Assembly (NCBI GenBank): GCA_016287095.1
Contig: JAEEVK010000001.1
Location: 1 to 64,000, forward strand
DNA from: Lachnospiraceae bacterium
GTDB taxonomy: Bacteria > Bacillota > Clostridia > Lachnospirales > Lachnospiraceae
DNA: 64,000 bases
Direction of reading: 5' to 3'
Shown here one piece after another: positions 1 through 8,673 of the stretch. Under the pieces are notes generated by a model that did not search any database, had not been told where the DNA came from, and saw nothing but the letters and a program-made list of their open reading frames with translations. Every line of letters starts with the position of its first letter. Position 1 is the stretch's first letter. The translations under genes were made by a program, and so were the position numbers.

Positions 1-162
1 GTATATTGTTCTTACTCATTTGATATCATATAACATTTTCACACCAAATGCAACATTTTAGTATTTTATTGTGAATGATATTGTTTTATAATGTTTACAT
101 CAAGCAGTTAAATGTGCTAAGCTATACAACAAATAACATTAATATACCTAAGGAGGCACTAA

Positions 163-2109
163 ATGATCAATACCAAGTACACCCTTTACCCTTTAACCTC
201 TGTTAAGCTTACAGATGCTTACCTTGTAAATGCTTTTGAAAAGGAAGTAAAATATCTCACTTCTCTCGATTCTGAGAAACTGCTGGCAGGTTTCTATGAG
301 ACTGCAGGTATCGAAAAACAGGGACTTACCCGTTACGGCGGATGGGAAAACATGCTCATAGGTGGACATACACTCGGACACTATCTGGCTGCATGTGTTT
401 ATGCTTTTGAATCAGGTAACTCTTCCAAGGCTCAGAAGGACAAGCTCCTTTCCATTATAACTCACATCATTAAGGGATTAAAAGAATGTCAGGACAAGCT
501 TGGTACCGGTTTTATATTTGGTGCCGTAATCCATGACAAAAACAATATTGAGCTCCAGTTTGATATGGTTGAACATGGAAAAACCGACCTTATCAAAGAA
601 TCATGGGTACCGTGGTATACACTACATAAGATATACGAAGGATTACTCGCAGTTGTGAAGATGCCCGCAACTATACCGGATTACAATGCAGCATCCGGAA
701 AAGCCATTGAAGATATAAAGGCTACTGCCCTTAAAGTTCTTTCATCTCTAACAGACTGGACCTATGGCAGGACTTCAAGCTGGGATGAAAAGACTCATCG
801 CCAGGTACTCGATATTGAATACGGTGGAATGAACGATGTCTTATTTGACACCTATACATTTACAAACAATTCTAAGCATCTTGAGGCAGCATGGGCATTT
901 GTTGACAAACAGCTCTATGATAAGATGATCAATGCAAAACCCGGTGATAATGTACTCAACAATCACCATGCTAACACAACCATTCCTAAGTTTGTTGGTG
1001 CGGTACAGGGATACTATGTAACAGGTGACAAATACCTGCTCACAGCAGGCGAAGCCTTCTGGAAACTGGTTACTGAGCTCCATACCTACATCACGGGCGG
1101 TAATAGTGAATGGGAACATTTCGGCCTTGATAATGTACTTGACAAAGAGCGTACAAACTGCAACTGTGAAACATGTAATGTTTACAACATGTTAAAGCTT
1201 ACCATGCTCCTGTTTAAGGCAACCGAGAAAAAGTCCTATCTTGACTGGTATGAGAATGCATTTATCAACCAGATACTCTCCTCCCAGAACCCTGAGACAG
1301 GTATGACTACCTACTTCCAGGCTATGGCTACCGGATATTTCAAGACATATGGCAATCCTACCGAGAAATTCTGGTGCTGTACAGGTACAGGTATGGAAAA
1401 CTTCTCTAAACTCGGCGAAAGCTTCTTCCTTAAGACCGATGACAGTATCATTTTAAATCAGTATTTTTCAGTAATATATAAAAATACCGATGATGACAAT
1501 AACTGCTTCGCTCTGACAGTTGAAAGCGATATCCCAGAGGGTAACACCGTAACTATAAAGGTAACAGGTGATTGCAAAAAGAATATCGGCTTAAGAATCC
1601 CCGACTGGATCGCCGACAACGTTTGTATAAAGATAAATGCTCCCGAAACAAATAATACAGATAATATCTTAAGCTTTAGCCTAAAAGATGAATTTGCAAT
1701 CCTTGAAGGACCTTTTGCTGACGGCACAGTCATCACAGCTACTCTGCCCATGCAGGTAGTCGCTTACAATCTGCCTGATAATGAAAATTCTTATGGCTTT
1801 AAGTATGGTCCCATAGTATTATCCGCAGCTCTTGGTTCAGATAACATGGAAACAACCATGACCGGTGTAGCAGTTACCATCCCGAAGGAAAAACTCATCC
1901 CTGTCAGCATGATAAGCACAGGTACCGAAAATGTTAAGATTAATTCCGGGTCTGTAAAAGATTTCATGGCTGATATCAATGACCATATGGTACGTAATAA
2001 TACCGCTGAATTAAGTTTTTCACTTAAGGATACAGATTCAAATCTTACCTATGTTACTCACTTCAAGCAGCATAAAGAAAGATACGGACTTTACTTTGTA
2101 TTTAACTAA
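163..2109 (+). CDS. GH127 family beta-L-arabinofuranosidase (DUF1680)
   Basis: Likely a cytoplasmic retaining glycosidase that removes terminal beta-L-arabinofuranose; there is no signal peptide. The 648-residue length and whole-length pattern fit GH127/DUF1680. The zinc-thiolate site of the family is visible as an ETC motif (E336, C338) and a WCC motif (C405, C406); in this family a Cys acts as nucleophile. The region around residues 60-75 (GGHTLGHYLAA) and WVPWYTLHK are also typical. The start has an AAGGAGG site 6 bases upstream. The gene stands alone, followed by a terminator. The neighbouring family GH146 is the main alternative, so the exact substrate is uncertain. It fits the CE2, GH2 and GH43 genes elsewhere in the window as hemicellulose or pectin side-chain use. 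Confidence 0.88.
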   Translation: MINTKYTLYPLTSVKLTDAYLVNAFEKEVKYLTSLDSEKLLAGFYETAGIEKQGLTRYGGWENMLIGGHTLGHYLAACVYAFESGNSSKAQKDKLLSIITHIIKGLKECQDKLGTGFIFGAVIHDKNNIELQFDMVEHGKTDLIKESWVPWYTLHKIYEGLLAVVKMPATIPDYNAASGKAIEDIKATALKVLSSLTDWTYGRTSSWDEKTHRQVLDIEYGGMNDVLFDTYTFTNNSKHLEAAWAFVDKQLYDKMINAKPGDNVLNNHHANTTIPKFVGAVQGYYVTGDKYLLTAGEAFWKLVTELHTYITGGNSEWEHFGLDNVLDKERTNCNCETCNVYNMLKLTMLLFKATEKKSYLDWYENAFINQILSSQNPETGMTTYFQAMATGYFKTYGNPTEKFWCCTGTGMENFSKLGESFFLKTDDSIILNQYFSVIYKNTDDDNNCFALTVESDIPEGNTVTIKVTGDCKKNIGLRIPDWIADNVCIKINAPETNNTDNILSFSLKDEFAILEGPFADGTVITATLPMQVVAYNLPDNENSYGFKYGPIVLSAALGSDNMETTMTGVAVTIPKEKLIPVSMISTGTENVKINSGSVKDFMADINDHMVRNNTAELSFSLKDTDSNLTYVTHFKQHKERYGLYFVFN

Positions 2110-2138
2110 GCATACGTAAACCCTTCCATAAATATGTT

Positions 2139-2182
2139 AAAAGAGCCGGAATCCTGATAATCTCAAGATCCGGCTCTTTTAA
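2139..2182. terminator. bidirectional rho-independent terminator
   Basis: A 12-bp perfect stem (AAAAGAGCCGGA, 2139-2150, with TCCGGCTCTTTT, 2169-2180) separates the convergent GH127 gene and the small zinc-ribbon gene. The A and T runs at either end let it work on both strands. Confidence 0.85.
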
Positions 2183-2193
2183 TTCATGTTTAA

Positions 2194-2382
2194 TTATTCA
2201 GATACTCTTTTGTTCCATGCCATTATAGCGTCATACTTTGACTTATATTCATTAGTCATCACTCCGCATTCCTTACATTTGACATGATAATAATTTTGTA
2301 ATCCGTTTTCACAGTCAATCCTGTCGATCAAATGAATATCGTCACACCCGCAGAACGGGCAACTCTTTAATCCGTTCTCCAT
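2194..2382 (-). CDS. small zinc-ribbon protein, Lar-like
   Basis: A 62-residue protein with two CxxC knuckles, CPFCG near residue 8 and CKECG near residue 35, and a C-terminal AWNKR segment. This pattern matches the Lar/restriction-alleviation-like zinc ribbon family, which is common in phages and Firmicute chromosomes. The start has AAAGGAG 6 bases upstream. No phage genes lie nearby, so an anti-restriction role is only a family name here; a general nucleic-acid-binding zinc ribbon is as likely. It is transcribed towards the GH127 terminator. Confidence 0.7.
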   Translation of the reverse strand: MENGLKSCPFCGCDDIHLIDRIDCENGLQNYYHVKCKECGVMTNEYKSKYDAIMAWNKRVSE

Positions 2383-2408
2383 ACACTTCTCCTTTGTTTA
2401 TTTAAACC

Positions 2409-2434
2409 GGCGACAAAACCGTCCCCCTGTCGCC
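2409..2434. repeat. REP-like palindrome with GACAGGGGGACGG core
   Basis: On the minus strand a GGCGACA / TGTCGCC stem of 7 bp encloses a G-rich loop reading GGGGGACGG. From memory this core recurs in many clostridial genomes, often near IS200/RAYT-type (Y1) transposases. Only one copy was found in the window and no transposase is present, so it would be a solitary non-autonomous copy. It lies between hisIE and the zinc-ribbon gene and could also act as a weak terminator. Confidence 0.6.
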
Positions 2435-2453
2435 TTTGTCATCCCCAAAACAA

Positions 2454-3767
2454 TTAACGTTTTGAAAGTTCTTCCACGATATCTTCCCAATCCACCTTGC
2501 ACTCAACCATAAGCACTGACATATGATACAGGAAATCAGCTATCTCATATTTCAATTCTTCGGCATTGGGATTCTTTGCAGCTATAACTATCTCCGTAGC
2601 TTCTTCACCGCATTTCTTGAGGATCTTATCTATTCCCTTGTCAAACAGGTAATTTGTATATGAACCCTCCTTGGGATGAAGCTTTCTATCAACTATAACA
2701 TCATACAGGTTTTTAAGAACTGCATAAGCGTTCTTTTCTTCATATTCATGCTTTAACATCTCATTAAAGAAGCATGAACGGTTTCCTGTATGACATGCAG
2801 CACCTACCTGATCAATCTTTGCGAGCAAGGTGTCATTATCGCAGTCAGCAATGAGCTCCTTTACATACTGATAATGTCCGGATGTCTCGCCCTTTATCCA
2901 AAGCTCCTGTCTGGACCTTGAAAAATATGTCATAAGACCGGTCTCAATAGTCTTATTGAACGCCTCTTCATTCATATAAGCCAGCATCAGTACTTCATTG
3001 TTTCTGTAATCCTGTACGATAACAGGCACCATACCGTCACTGTTTTTCTTAAGATCGCTGAATTGAAGCTTACTGTCAAATGTATTGACATCTATGCCGT
3101 CGCCCTTAAGATTTCTCTTTACCAGCATGATACCGTTTCCTGCCTGTGTACTGGGTCCGTCTGTGAAAGGTGTATCGGAAGGCAGAGCCTTTGAAGCATA
3201 GAAATTGGTAGCAACGCCCTCTACTCCGTCGATACTGATAAGAGAAAGAATGTCATTTCTGATAAGGCTGTCCCTGATGATAACCGGCAGTTTAATATCC
3301 AATACCTGTCTCTTAAGCTTTTCTGATACATCAACATGCTTAAACAATACTCCGCCGAAAAGCCCTGAACCAAGTAACTTTTCATCATCAAAGAATTCGG
3401 TATTTACTTCAGGTGCAAGATTTACCTCTATGATAATACTGTCTTTGCCAAAACGTTCACTGCCTTCCTTTACCAGGTCATTTCCCATGATATCCCTGTA
3501 CTGGAGAACAACCTTTTTGGCACCTGTATAGAAAGCCTTTTTTATATCCTCAAACCTTTTTGCTCTTGTACCGATCATTACAGGTATGTCAACACGTCTT
3601 ACCACTTCTTTTACGATAGCAAGCATGTTTTCCATCTCTGCCTCTGAGTCGGCAGCACTGTAAATAAACAGCTCATCCGCACCGTTATTCTCGTATTCCC
3701 TGGAACTCTTTACGCAGTTCTCAAGGGTATCATTCTCACAATTGATACAGGCAATAATCTTTTTCAT
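2454..3767 (-). CDS. hisIE: HisIE (phosphoribosyl-AMP cyclohydrolase/phosphoribosyl-ATP diphosphatase) with N-terminal HisF-like domain
   Basis: Catalyses steps 2 and 3 of histidine synthesis. Residues about 240-340 are HisI, with the metal-site cysteines in DCDNDT and ACHTGNRSC and the [18 protein letters not shown] signature. Residues 345-437 are HisE ([17 protein letters not shown]). Residues 1-225 resemble HisF, a beta/alpha barrel starting KKIIACIN. That domain has lost both catalytic aspartates: the positions aligned with HisF D11 and D130 are N9 and N116, and the glycine-rich phosphate loops are replaced (IGTRAK, IIRDSL). It is therefore probably a non-catalytic barrel. A normal HisIE has about 200 residues, so this is a long fusion. 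It follows hisA by 32 bases with its own TAGGAG site. Confidence 0.92.
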   Translation of the reverse strand: MKKIIACINCENDTLENCVKSSREYENNGADELFIYSAADSEAEMENMLAIVKEVVRRVDIPVMIGTRAKRFEDIKKAFYTGAKKVVLQYRDIMGNDLVKEGSERFGKDSIIIEVNLAPEVNTEFFDDEKLLGSGLFGGVLFKHVDVSEKLKRQVLDIKLPVIIRDSLIRNDILSLISIDGVEGVATNFYASKALPSDTPFTDGPSTQAGNGIMLVKRNLKGDGIDVNTFDSKLQFSDLKKNSDGMVPVIVQDYRNNEVLMLAYMNEEAFNKTIETGLMTYFSRSRQELWIKGETSGHYQYVKELIADCDNDTLLAKIDQVGAACHTGNRSCFFNEMLKHEYEEKNAYAVLKNLYDVIVDRKLHPKEGSYTNYLFDKGIDKILKKCGEEATEIVIAAKNPNAEELKYEIADFLYHMSVLMVECKVDWEDIVEELSKR

Positions 3768-3799
3768 GTTACAACTCCTATACTTAATTTATTTCCATT

Positions 3800-4519
3800 T
3801 TATGCCCTGTATTTAGCCAGGACCTTTTCAAGATCAATCTTTCCCTCATAGATAGCCTTACCGGTGATGACACCTTCAACACCCTTTTCAGCTATCTTAT
3901 CTATATCCTCTTCTGAGCCAACTCCGCCGGATGCTATGATATCTAGTCCTGTCTCACTTACAAGTCGTGCTGTATAGTCATAATCAGGTCCTGTGAGCAT
4001 ACCGTCTCTTGAAATATCGGTATAAACTACAGTCTTTAACCCGTACTCCTTAAACTTTAAAGCAAGATCGATAATATCAAACTCACTTTCTTTCTCCCAG
4101 CCGGATACGGCAGCACGTCCAAACTTTCCATCAAGTCCGGCTACGATCCTGTCAGCACCAAACTTTTCAAGAGCAGCCTTCATGAACATAGGCTCTTTAA
4201 CAGCCTTTGTTCCTATTATAACTCTCTGTACACCGGCATTAATCTTGGTTTCGATATTTTCCAATGTCCTGATACCGCCGCCTGTCTGTACCGGCAGACC
4301 AGTCTCATTAGCTATCTTTGAGATAACCTCAGCATTTACACTGTATCCTTCCAATGCTCCGTCCAGATCTACCACATGAATATATTGTGCTCCGGCTTCC
4401 TTAAAACCTAAAGCCACCTTTACCGGATCATCATTATAAATCGTCATATCGGCAAAAATGCCCTGACGAAGTCTTACACACTTTCCACCTCTTATATCGA
4501 TAGCCGGATAAATTCTCAT
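3800..4519 (-). CDS. hisA: HisA, ProFAR isomerase
   Basis: 1-(5-phosphoribosyl)-5-[(5-phosphoribosylamino)methylideneamino]imidazole-4-carboxamide isomerase, histidine step 4. The 239-residue half-barrel duplication is intact. Catalytic D8 (AIDIRGGKCVRL) and D130 (AGLDGK) are present. So are the phosphate loops TGGGIRT near residue 79 and ASGGVGS near residue 197, and YTDISRDGM. It is the first gene of a two-gene hisA-hisIE unit with an AAAGGAG site. Its 5' leader holds a nested inverted repeat. The hisB-D-G-Z genes lie in the same orientation but are separated from it by tmcAL on the other strand. Confidence 0.95.
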   Translation of the reverse strand: MRIYPAIDIRGGKCVRLRQGIFADMTIYNDDPVKVALGFKEAGAQYIHVVDLDGALEGYSVNAEVISKIANETGLPVQTGGGIRTLENIETKINAGVQRVIIGTKAVKEPMFMKAALEKFGADRIVAGLDGKFGRAAVSGWEKESEFDIIDLALKFKEYGLKTVVYTDISRDGMLTGPDYDYTARLVSETGLDIIASGGVGSEEDIDKIAEKGVEGVITGKAIYEGKIDLEKVLAKYRA

Positions 4520-4561
4520 TTTCTACTCCTTTACTTACTGATGAATTGTGTTTGAACAATC

Positions 4562-4607
4562 AAAGTCTAAATTCTTTTCAAGCAAGCTTGAAAGGCTTTA
4601 TGACTTT
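4562..4607 (-). promoter_or_regulatory. nested hairpin in the hisA leader
   Basis: On the minus strand AAAGTC and GACTTT enclose TTTCAAGC-TT-GCTTGAAA, an 8-bp near-continuous stem. It sits about 45-90 bases before the hisA start. There is no U-run, so it is not a plain terminator. No T-box core (GGGTGGNACC) was found. Its function is unknown. Confidence 0.45.
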
Positions 4608-4768
4608 TGATCTTGGTATATAACATAATAACACATTTTTTATATATTAGGCAAGTAAAATCAAATGTAATCTATACATTTTCGATTATAAATGTTATAC
4701 TAAAAGTGTTTAAACACCAACTTGTTATTATGAACATGTCAGTGAAAGCATCTATATAAGGAGTCACT

Positions 4769-6061
4769 ATGAAAACAGTCGGAATCATCGCAGAATTCAA
4801 CCCTTTCCATACCGGACATAAATACCTGATTGAACAGGCTAAAGCCCTGACCGGTGCCGATACTTCCGTGATCATAATGAGCGGTGATTTTGTTCAGCGC
4901 GGGGCTCCTGGCGTCTGCAATAAGTATCTTCGTACCGAAATGGCTCTAAAAGGCGGTGCCGATATAGTATTTGAGCTCCCTGTTATTTATAGTCTCGGCA
5001 GTGCCGAAAGCTTTGCAGAAGGCGCAGTCAAACTGCTTTTATCCACAAACTCCATAGATTATCTCTGTTTCGGCAGCGAAAGCGGTGATACCGAAGCTCT
5101 CATCAAATGCGCTTCCATAATCGAGGAATACACTGCCACCGATAAGTTTAAGGATGATCTTTCAGGCTATATAAAGAGCGGTATATCATATCCTTCAGCT
5201 TTTTCAAAAGCGTTAAATGATGCTCTCGGAAGTCTCGTATCACTACTCTATACACCCAACAATCTGCTCGGTATAGAATATATCCGTGCTCTCCTAAGGC
5301 TTAAAAAGCAAGCTGAGAGCTTGGCTTCAAATAAAGGAACCTCTTTAGCAGGTACTGTACATTTCCCTGAAATAGTTGCTGTCAAAAGGATAGGCTCCGA
5401 TCATTTCGATGAAACTATAAGCGATTACTCTTCAGCTACCGCTATCAGGGATTATCTTAGCTCAACTCCGGATTTTTCCGCTTTGGATATATCCGGACTT
5501 TCTAAAACACTGTCTGACAGTACTTACAGTATTATATATGAAAATCTCGGTCAAAAGCTGCCCATAGTCGAGGATGATCTTAGTTCCATGTTATATATGA
5601 GGCTAAATACTCTGTCTGATGAAGAGCTGCTGACTGTCCCGGATATCAACCCGGACCTGTTAAACAAGCTTATAAACTTCAAGGGCAAAAAGGTCTCTTT
5701 CCCGGAGCTTATCATGAATCTTAAATCAAAATGCTTTACATATACTGCCATAAGCAGGGCTTTATGCAGGATATTACTATGTCCTTTTTACAGTAAAGCT
5801 TATGATATGTTAAACAAAATATCCGAAAGCTATGTCCCTTACTTACGTGTACTCGGCTTTAGGAAAGAATCATCAGAATATCTCAGAGGTCTCAGATACT
5901 CGGAAGACATCAATATCATCACCAAGCCCGCAGACGGTCCTCTTGATAATCCGTCATACGCTTTGGATATTTATGCATCCAATCTTTACGAACAGTCCTG
6001 CTACAATAAATATAAGACCGGCTTTACAGAGGAACTAAAAACCGGTCCTGTTATCATTTGA
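4769..6061 (+). CDS. tmcAL: TmcAL, tRNA(Met) cytidine acetate ligase
   Basis: Forms N4-acetylcytidine at the wobble position of elongator tRNA-Met from acetate and ATP. The 430-residue protein opens with a nucleotidyltransferase fold: IIAEFNPFHTGHKY carries the HxGH motif at about residues 14-20, followed by IIMSGDFVQRGAP and the RTEMALKGGADIVFELP block. These are diagnostic of the YlbM/DUF795 family. The start has AAGGAG upstream. It is transcribed against the flanking his genes, ends 38 bases from the hisB stop and shares the 249-bp divergent region with hisA. Its position among his genes looks incidental. Confidence 0.93.
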   Translation: MKTVGIIAEFNPFHTGHKYLIEQAKALTGADTSVIIMSGDFVQRGAPGVCNKYLRTEMALKGGADIVFELPVIYSLGSAESFAEGAVKLLLSTNSIDYLCFGSESGDTEALIKCASIIEEYTATDKFKDDLSGYIKSGISYPSAFSKALNDALGSLVSLLYTPNNLLGIEYIRALLRLKKQAESLASNKGTSLAGTVHFPEIVAVKRIGSDHFDETISDYSSATAIRDYLSSTPDFSALDISGLSKTLSDSTYSIIYENLGQKLPIVEDDLSSMLYMRLNTLSDEELLTVPDINPDLLNKLINFKGKKVSFPELIMNLKSKCFTYTAISRALCRILLCPFYSKAYDMLNKISESYVPYLRVLGFRKESSEYLRGLRYSEDINIITKPADGPLDNPSYALDIYASNLYEQSCYNKYKTGFTEELKTGPVII

Positions 6062-6099
6062 TCAATTTTCAATCCGAGAGCTTCCTATCTGATCGATTT

Positions 6100-6684
6100 T
6101 TACAGGCTACCCTTGGTAGAAAGTGTGCCTGACACTCTCGGGTCCACCGTCTTGGCTTCATCAACAGCCTTTGCAAAAGCCTTAAAAGCTGCCTCTGCGA
6201 TGTGATGACAGTTAGTACCATCCAGCTGTTTAATATGCAGATTCATGGCTGCCGAATAAGATACAGCGTAAAAGAACTCTCTGATGAGCTCACTGTCAAG
6301 CTCTCCTATCCTCGGCATAGTAAATGTCAGGTTATAGTTTAAATACGGTCTGCCACAGAAATCAACAGCTGCCATAACCAGAGTCTCGTCCATGGGCAGG
6401 ATACTGCTTCCGTATCTCTTGATGCCGGCCTTATCTCCAAGTGCCTGCTTTAATGCATCTCCCAGAACTATACCGGTATCTTCAACTGTATGATGTCCGT
6501 CAACCTGCAGATCACCCTTTACCTTTACCTCAAGGTCTATAAAGCTATGTTTTGCAAAGCTGATCAGCATGTGGTCAAAAAATCCTATACCGGTACTGAT
6601 ATCCGACTTTCCGGTACCATCCAGATTTAACTTAATATATATATCAGTTTCTTTAGTTTTTCTGCTAACTTCTGCTGTTCTCAT
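6100..6684 (-). CDS. hisB: HisB, imidazoleglycerol-phosphate dehydratase
   Basis: Histidine step 6: dehydrates imidazole-glycerol phosphate to imidazole-acetol phosphate. It is the monofunctional 194-residue form. The paired metal-binding HHxxE motifs are seen as DGHHTVEDTG near residue 63 and NCHHIAEAAFKAFAKA near residue 158. The N-terminal RKTKETDI and the GIGFFDHML block are typical. The start has AAAGGAG 6-7 bases upstream and lies 12 bases after hisD. It is the last gene of the hisZGDB run. Confidence 0.96.
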   Translation of the reverse strand: MRTAEVSRKTKETDIYIKLNLDGTGKSDISTGIGFFDHMLISFAKHSFIDLEVKVKGDLQVDGHHTVEDTGIVLGDALKQALGDKAGIKRYGSSILPMDETLVMAAVDFCGRPYLNYNLTFTMPRIGELDSELIREFFYAVSYSAAMNLHIKQLDGTNCHHIAEAAFKAFAKAVDEAKTVDPRVSGTLSTKGSL

Positions 6685-6696
6685 TCAAACTCCTTT

Positions 6697-7989
6697 TTAA
6701 TCTTCAAAACGTACTGCTATGGAATTTGCATGTGCTGTAAGTCCCTCAGCCTTTGCAAATCTCTCGATATCCTCGTGGATGGGCTCAAGTGCCTCTCTTG
6801 AATATGCGATAACGCTTGATTTCTTAATGAAATCATCAACCGATAAAGCAGAGAAGAATCTTGCTGTACCGTTGGTAGGCAGGATGTGGTTAGGTCCTGC
6901 AAAGTAATCTCCCAGAGGCTCGCTTGAATATGATCCAAGGAAAATAGCTCCTGCGTTTCTTATCTTGGAAAGTGTAACGAAAGGATCCTTTGTCAGTACC
7001 TCTAAGTGCTCGGAAGCTATCTCATTTACTGCTTCTATAGCCTCATCCATAGTGTCTGCAACCAGTATATATCCGTAGTTTTCAAGTGACTTTTCAATTA
7101 TTTCCTTACGTGAAAGCTTTTCTGTAAATGCCTTTACTTCATCCGATACCTTCTCAGCAAGTTCAGAGCTGGTTGTGATAAGGATTGCGGATGCAAGCTC
7201 GTCATGCTCAGCCTGGCTCAGCAGATCTGCAGCAACATATCTGGGATTAGCTGTCTCATCGGCAAGTACAAGTATCTCACTGGGGCCGGCGATGGAATCG
7301 ATGCCTACATTTCCGTATACTCTCTTCTTAGCGAGTGCTACATAAATGTTTCCGGGGCCTACTACCTTATCTACCTTAGGTATGGACTCGGTACCGTAAG
7401 CCATAGCTGCGATAGCCTGAGCTCCGCCTGCCTTAAATACTCTGTCGGCACCTGCTTCCTTAGCTGCTACAAGTATTGCATTATTAACCTTACCGGTAGC
7501 ACTCGGAGGTGTACACATATTTATACTGTCAACGCCCGCAACCTTTGCAGGTATAATATTCATAAGTACAGATGAAGCTAAAGCAGCCTTTCCACCGGGT
7601 ACATAAACTCCTACCTTTTCTATAGCGGTTACCTTCTGGCCTAAGAAAATACCGTTATCCTGAGTGTCAAACCAACTTCTCTGCTTCTGCTTTTCGTGGA
7701 ATTTCTTAATGTTTGCAGCTGATTTTCTGATGGTTTCCAAAAGAGCGGGATCTATGGTCTCATATGCCTCTTTAAACTCCTCTTCCGTAACCTCTATAGT
7801 CTTCTCGTCTATTTCACACTTGTCGAACTGCTTTGTATAATCAAAGAGGGCTCTGTCCTTGCCTGCTCTGATATTTTCTATGATCTGTGCTACAGTATTC
7901 TCGTATTCGGTATACTGTGAAGGGCTACGCTTGAGTAACTTTACCAATAAATCATTTTTTGAATTAGCATCTAATTTAACTATCTTCAT
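6697..7989 (-). CDS. hisD: HisD, histidinol dehydrogenase
   Basis: The last two oxidation steps of histidine synthesis (histidinol to histidine, NAD-linked, zinc enzyme). The 430 residues are full length. Family signatures are visible: GVYVPGGKAALASSVLMNIIPA, the QAIAAMAYGTESIP block, VDKVVGPGNIYVALAKK, SQAEHDELASAIL with metal-ligand residues, and the C-terminal AGPNHILPT. It lies 14 bases downstream of hisG and 12 upstream of hisB, so the genes are almost certainly co-transcribed. Confidence 0.97.
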   Translation of the reverse strand: MKIVKLDANSKNDLLVKLLKRSPSQYTEYENTVAQIIENIRAGKDRALFDYTKQFDKCEIDEKTIEVTEEEFKEAYETIDPALLETIRKSAANIKKFHEKQKQRSWFDTQDNGIFLGQKVTAIEKVGVYVPGGKAALASSVLMNIIPAKVAGVDSINMCTPPSATGKVNNAILVAAKEAGADRVFKAGGAQAIAAMAYGTESIPKVDKVVGPGNIYVALAKKRVYGNVGIDSIAGPSEILVLADETANPRYVAADLLSQAEHDELASAILITTSSELAEKVSDEVKAFTEKLSRKEIIEKSLENYGYILVADTMDEAIEAVNEIASEHLEVLTKDPFVTLSKIRNAGAIFLGSYSSEPLGDYFAGPNHILPTNGTARFFSALSVDDFIKKSSVIAYSREALEPIHEDIERFAKAEGLTAHANSIAVRFED

Positions 7990-8003
7990 ATTTTTGTCCT
8001 TTC

Positions 8004-8648
8004 TTAGGTAGCGGAAACTATATTACTCATATCATTTATAAGCTTAGTGATTCTTTCCTGCTCCATCTTCATGCTGACCTTATTTACTACCACTCTGGCT
8101 GAAAGAGGAAGTATCTCCTCCAACACCTCAAGTCCGTTTTCACGAAGAGTGGAGCCGGTCTCAACAATATCCACTATTACCTCCGACAGTCCGACTATCG
8201 GTGCCAGCTCTATTGATCCGTTAAGCTTTATAATCTCTACGGTCTGATGCTTTGTATTATTAAAATAATCCTTGGCGATCTTGGGATACTTTGTAGCTAC
8301 CCTAATAAGCGAACCGTTGTTAAGTGCTTCCTTAGCACTTGCGGGTCCTGCTACACACATCCTGCATTTTCCAAGGTTAAGGTCCAGCACCTCATAAAGG
8401 CTTCTGCCTTCCTCTACTATAGTGTCCTTTCCGACTATACCAATATCTGCAGCACCGTACTCTACATAGGTAGGTACATCATTTGCCTTTGCCAGGAAAA
8501 ACCTGAAGCCATGCTCCTGATCTTCAAATATAAGCTTTCTGGTATCGGGATCATTCATCTCATCGCAATGAATGCCTAGTTGATTAAGTATTTTCATGGA
8601 CTGTTTTGCCAGCCTGCCCTTTGCCAGGGCTATTGTTATATATCTCAT
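8004..8648 (-). CDS. hisG: HisG, ATP phosphoribosyltransferase (short form)
   Basis: Commits ATP and PRPP to histidine synthesis. At 214 residues it is the short form, which lacks the C-terminal regulatory domain and needs HisZ for activity and feedback control; hisZ is directly upstream. Seen: ITIALAKGRLAKQSM at the N-terminus, the AADIGIVGKDTI loop and DIVETGSTLRENGL, the PRPP-binding motif near residue 160. An AGGAG site precedes the start; the gap to hisZ is 25 bases. Confidence 0.96.
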   Translation of the reverse strand: MRYITIALAKGRLAKQSMKILNQLGIHCDEMNDPDTRKLIFEDQEHGFRFFLAKANDVPTYVEYGAADIGIVGKDTIVEEGRSLYEVLDLNLGKCRMCVAGPASAKEALNNGSLIRVATKYPKIAKDYFNNTKHQTVEIIKLNGSIELAPIVGLSEVIVDIVETGSTLRENGLEVLEEILPLSARVVVNKVSMKMEQERITKLINDMSNIVSAT

Positions 8649-8673
8649 AAATACAAACTCCTATATGTTTTTA

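Noticed and set aside
1..162. Promoter for the GH127 gene
   Set aside because: A TATAAT is present near 90 but no -35 box at a normal distance was convincing; the 162 bases before the gene hold only AT-rich DNA and the ribosome site.
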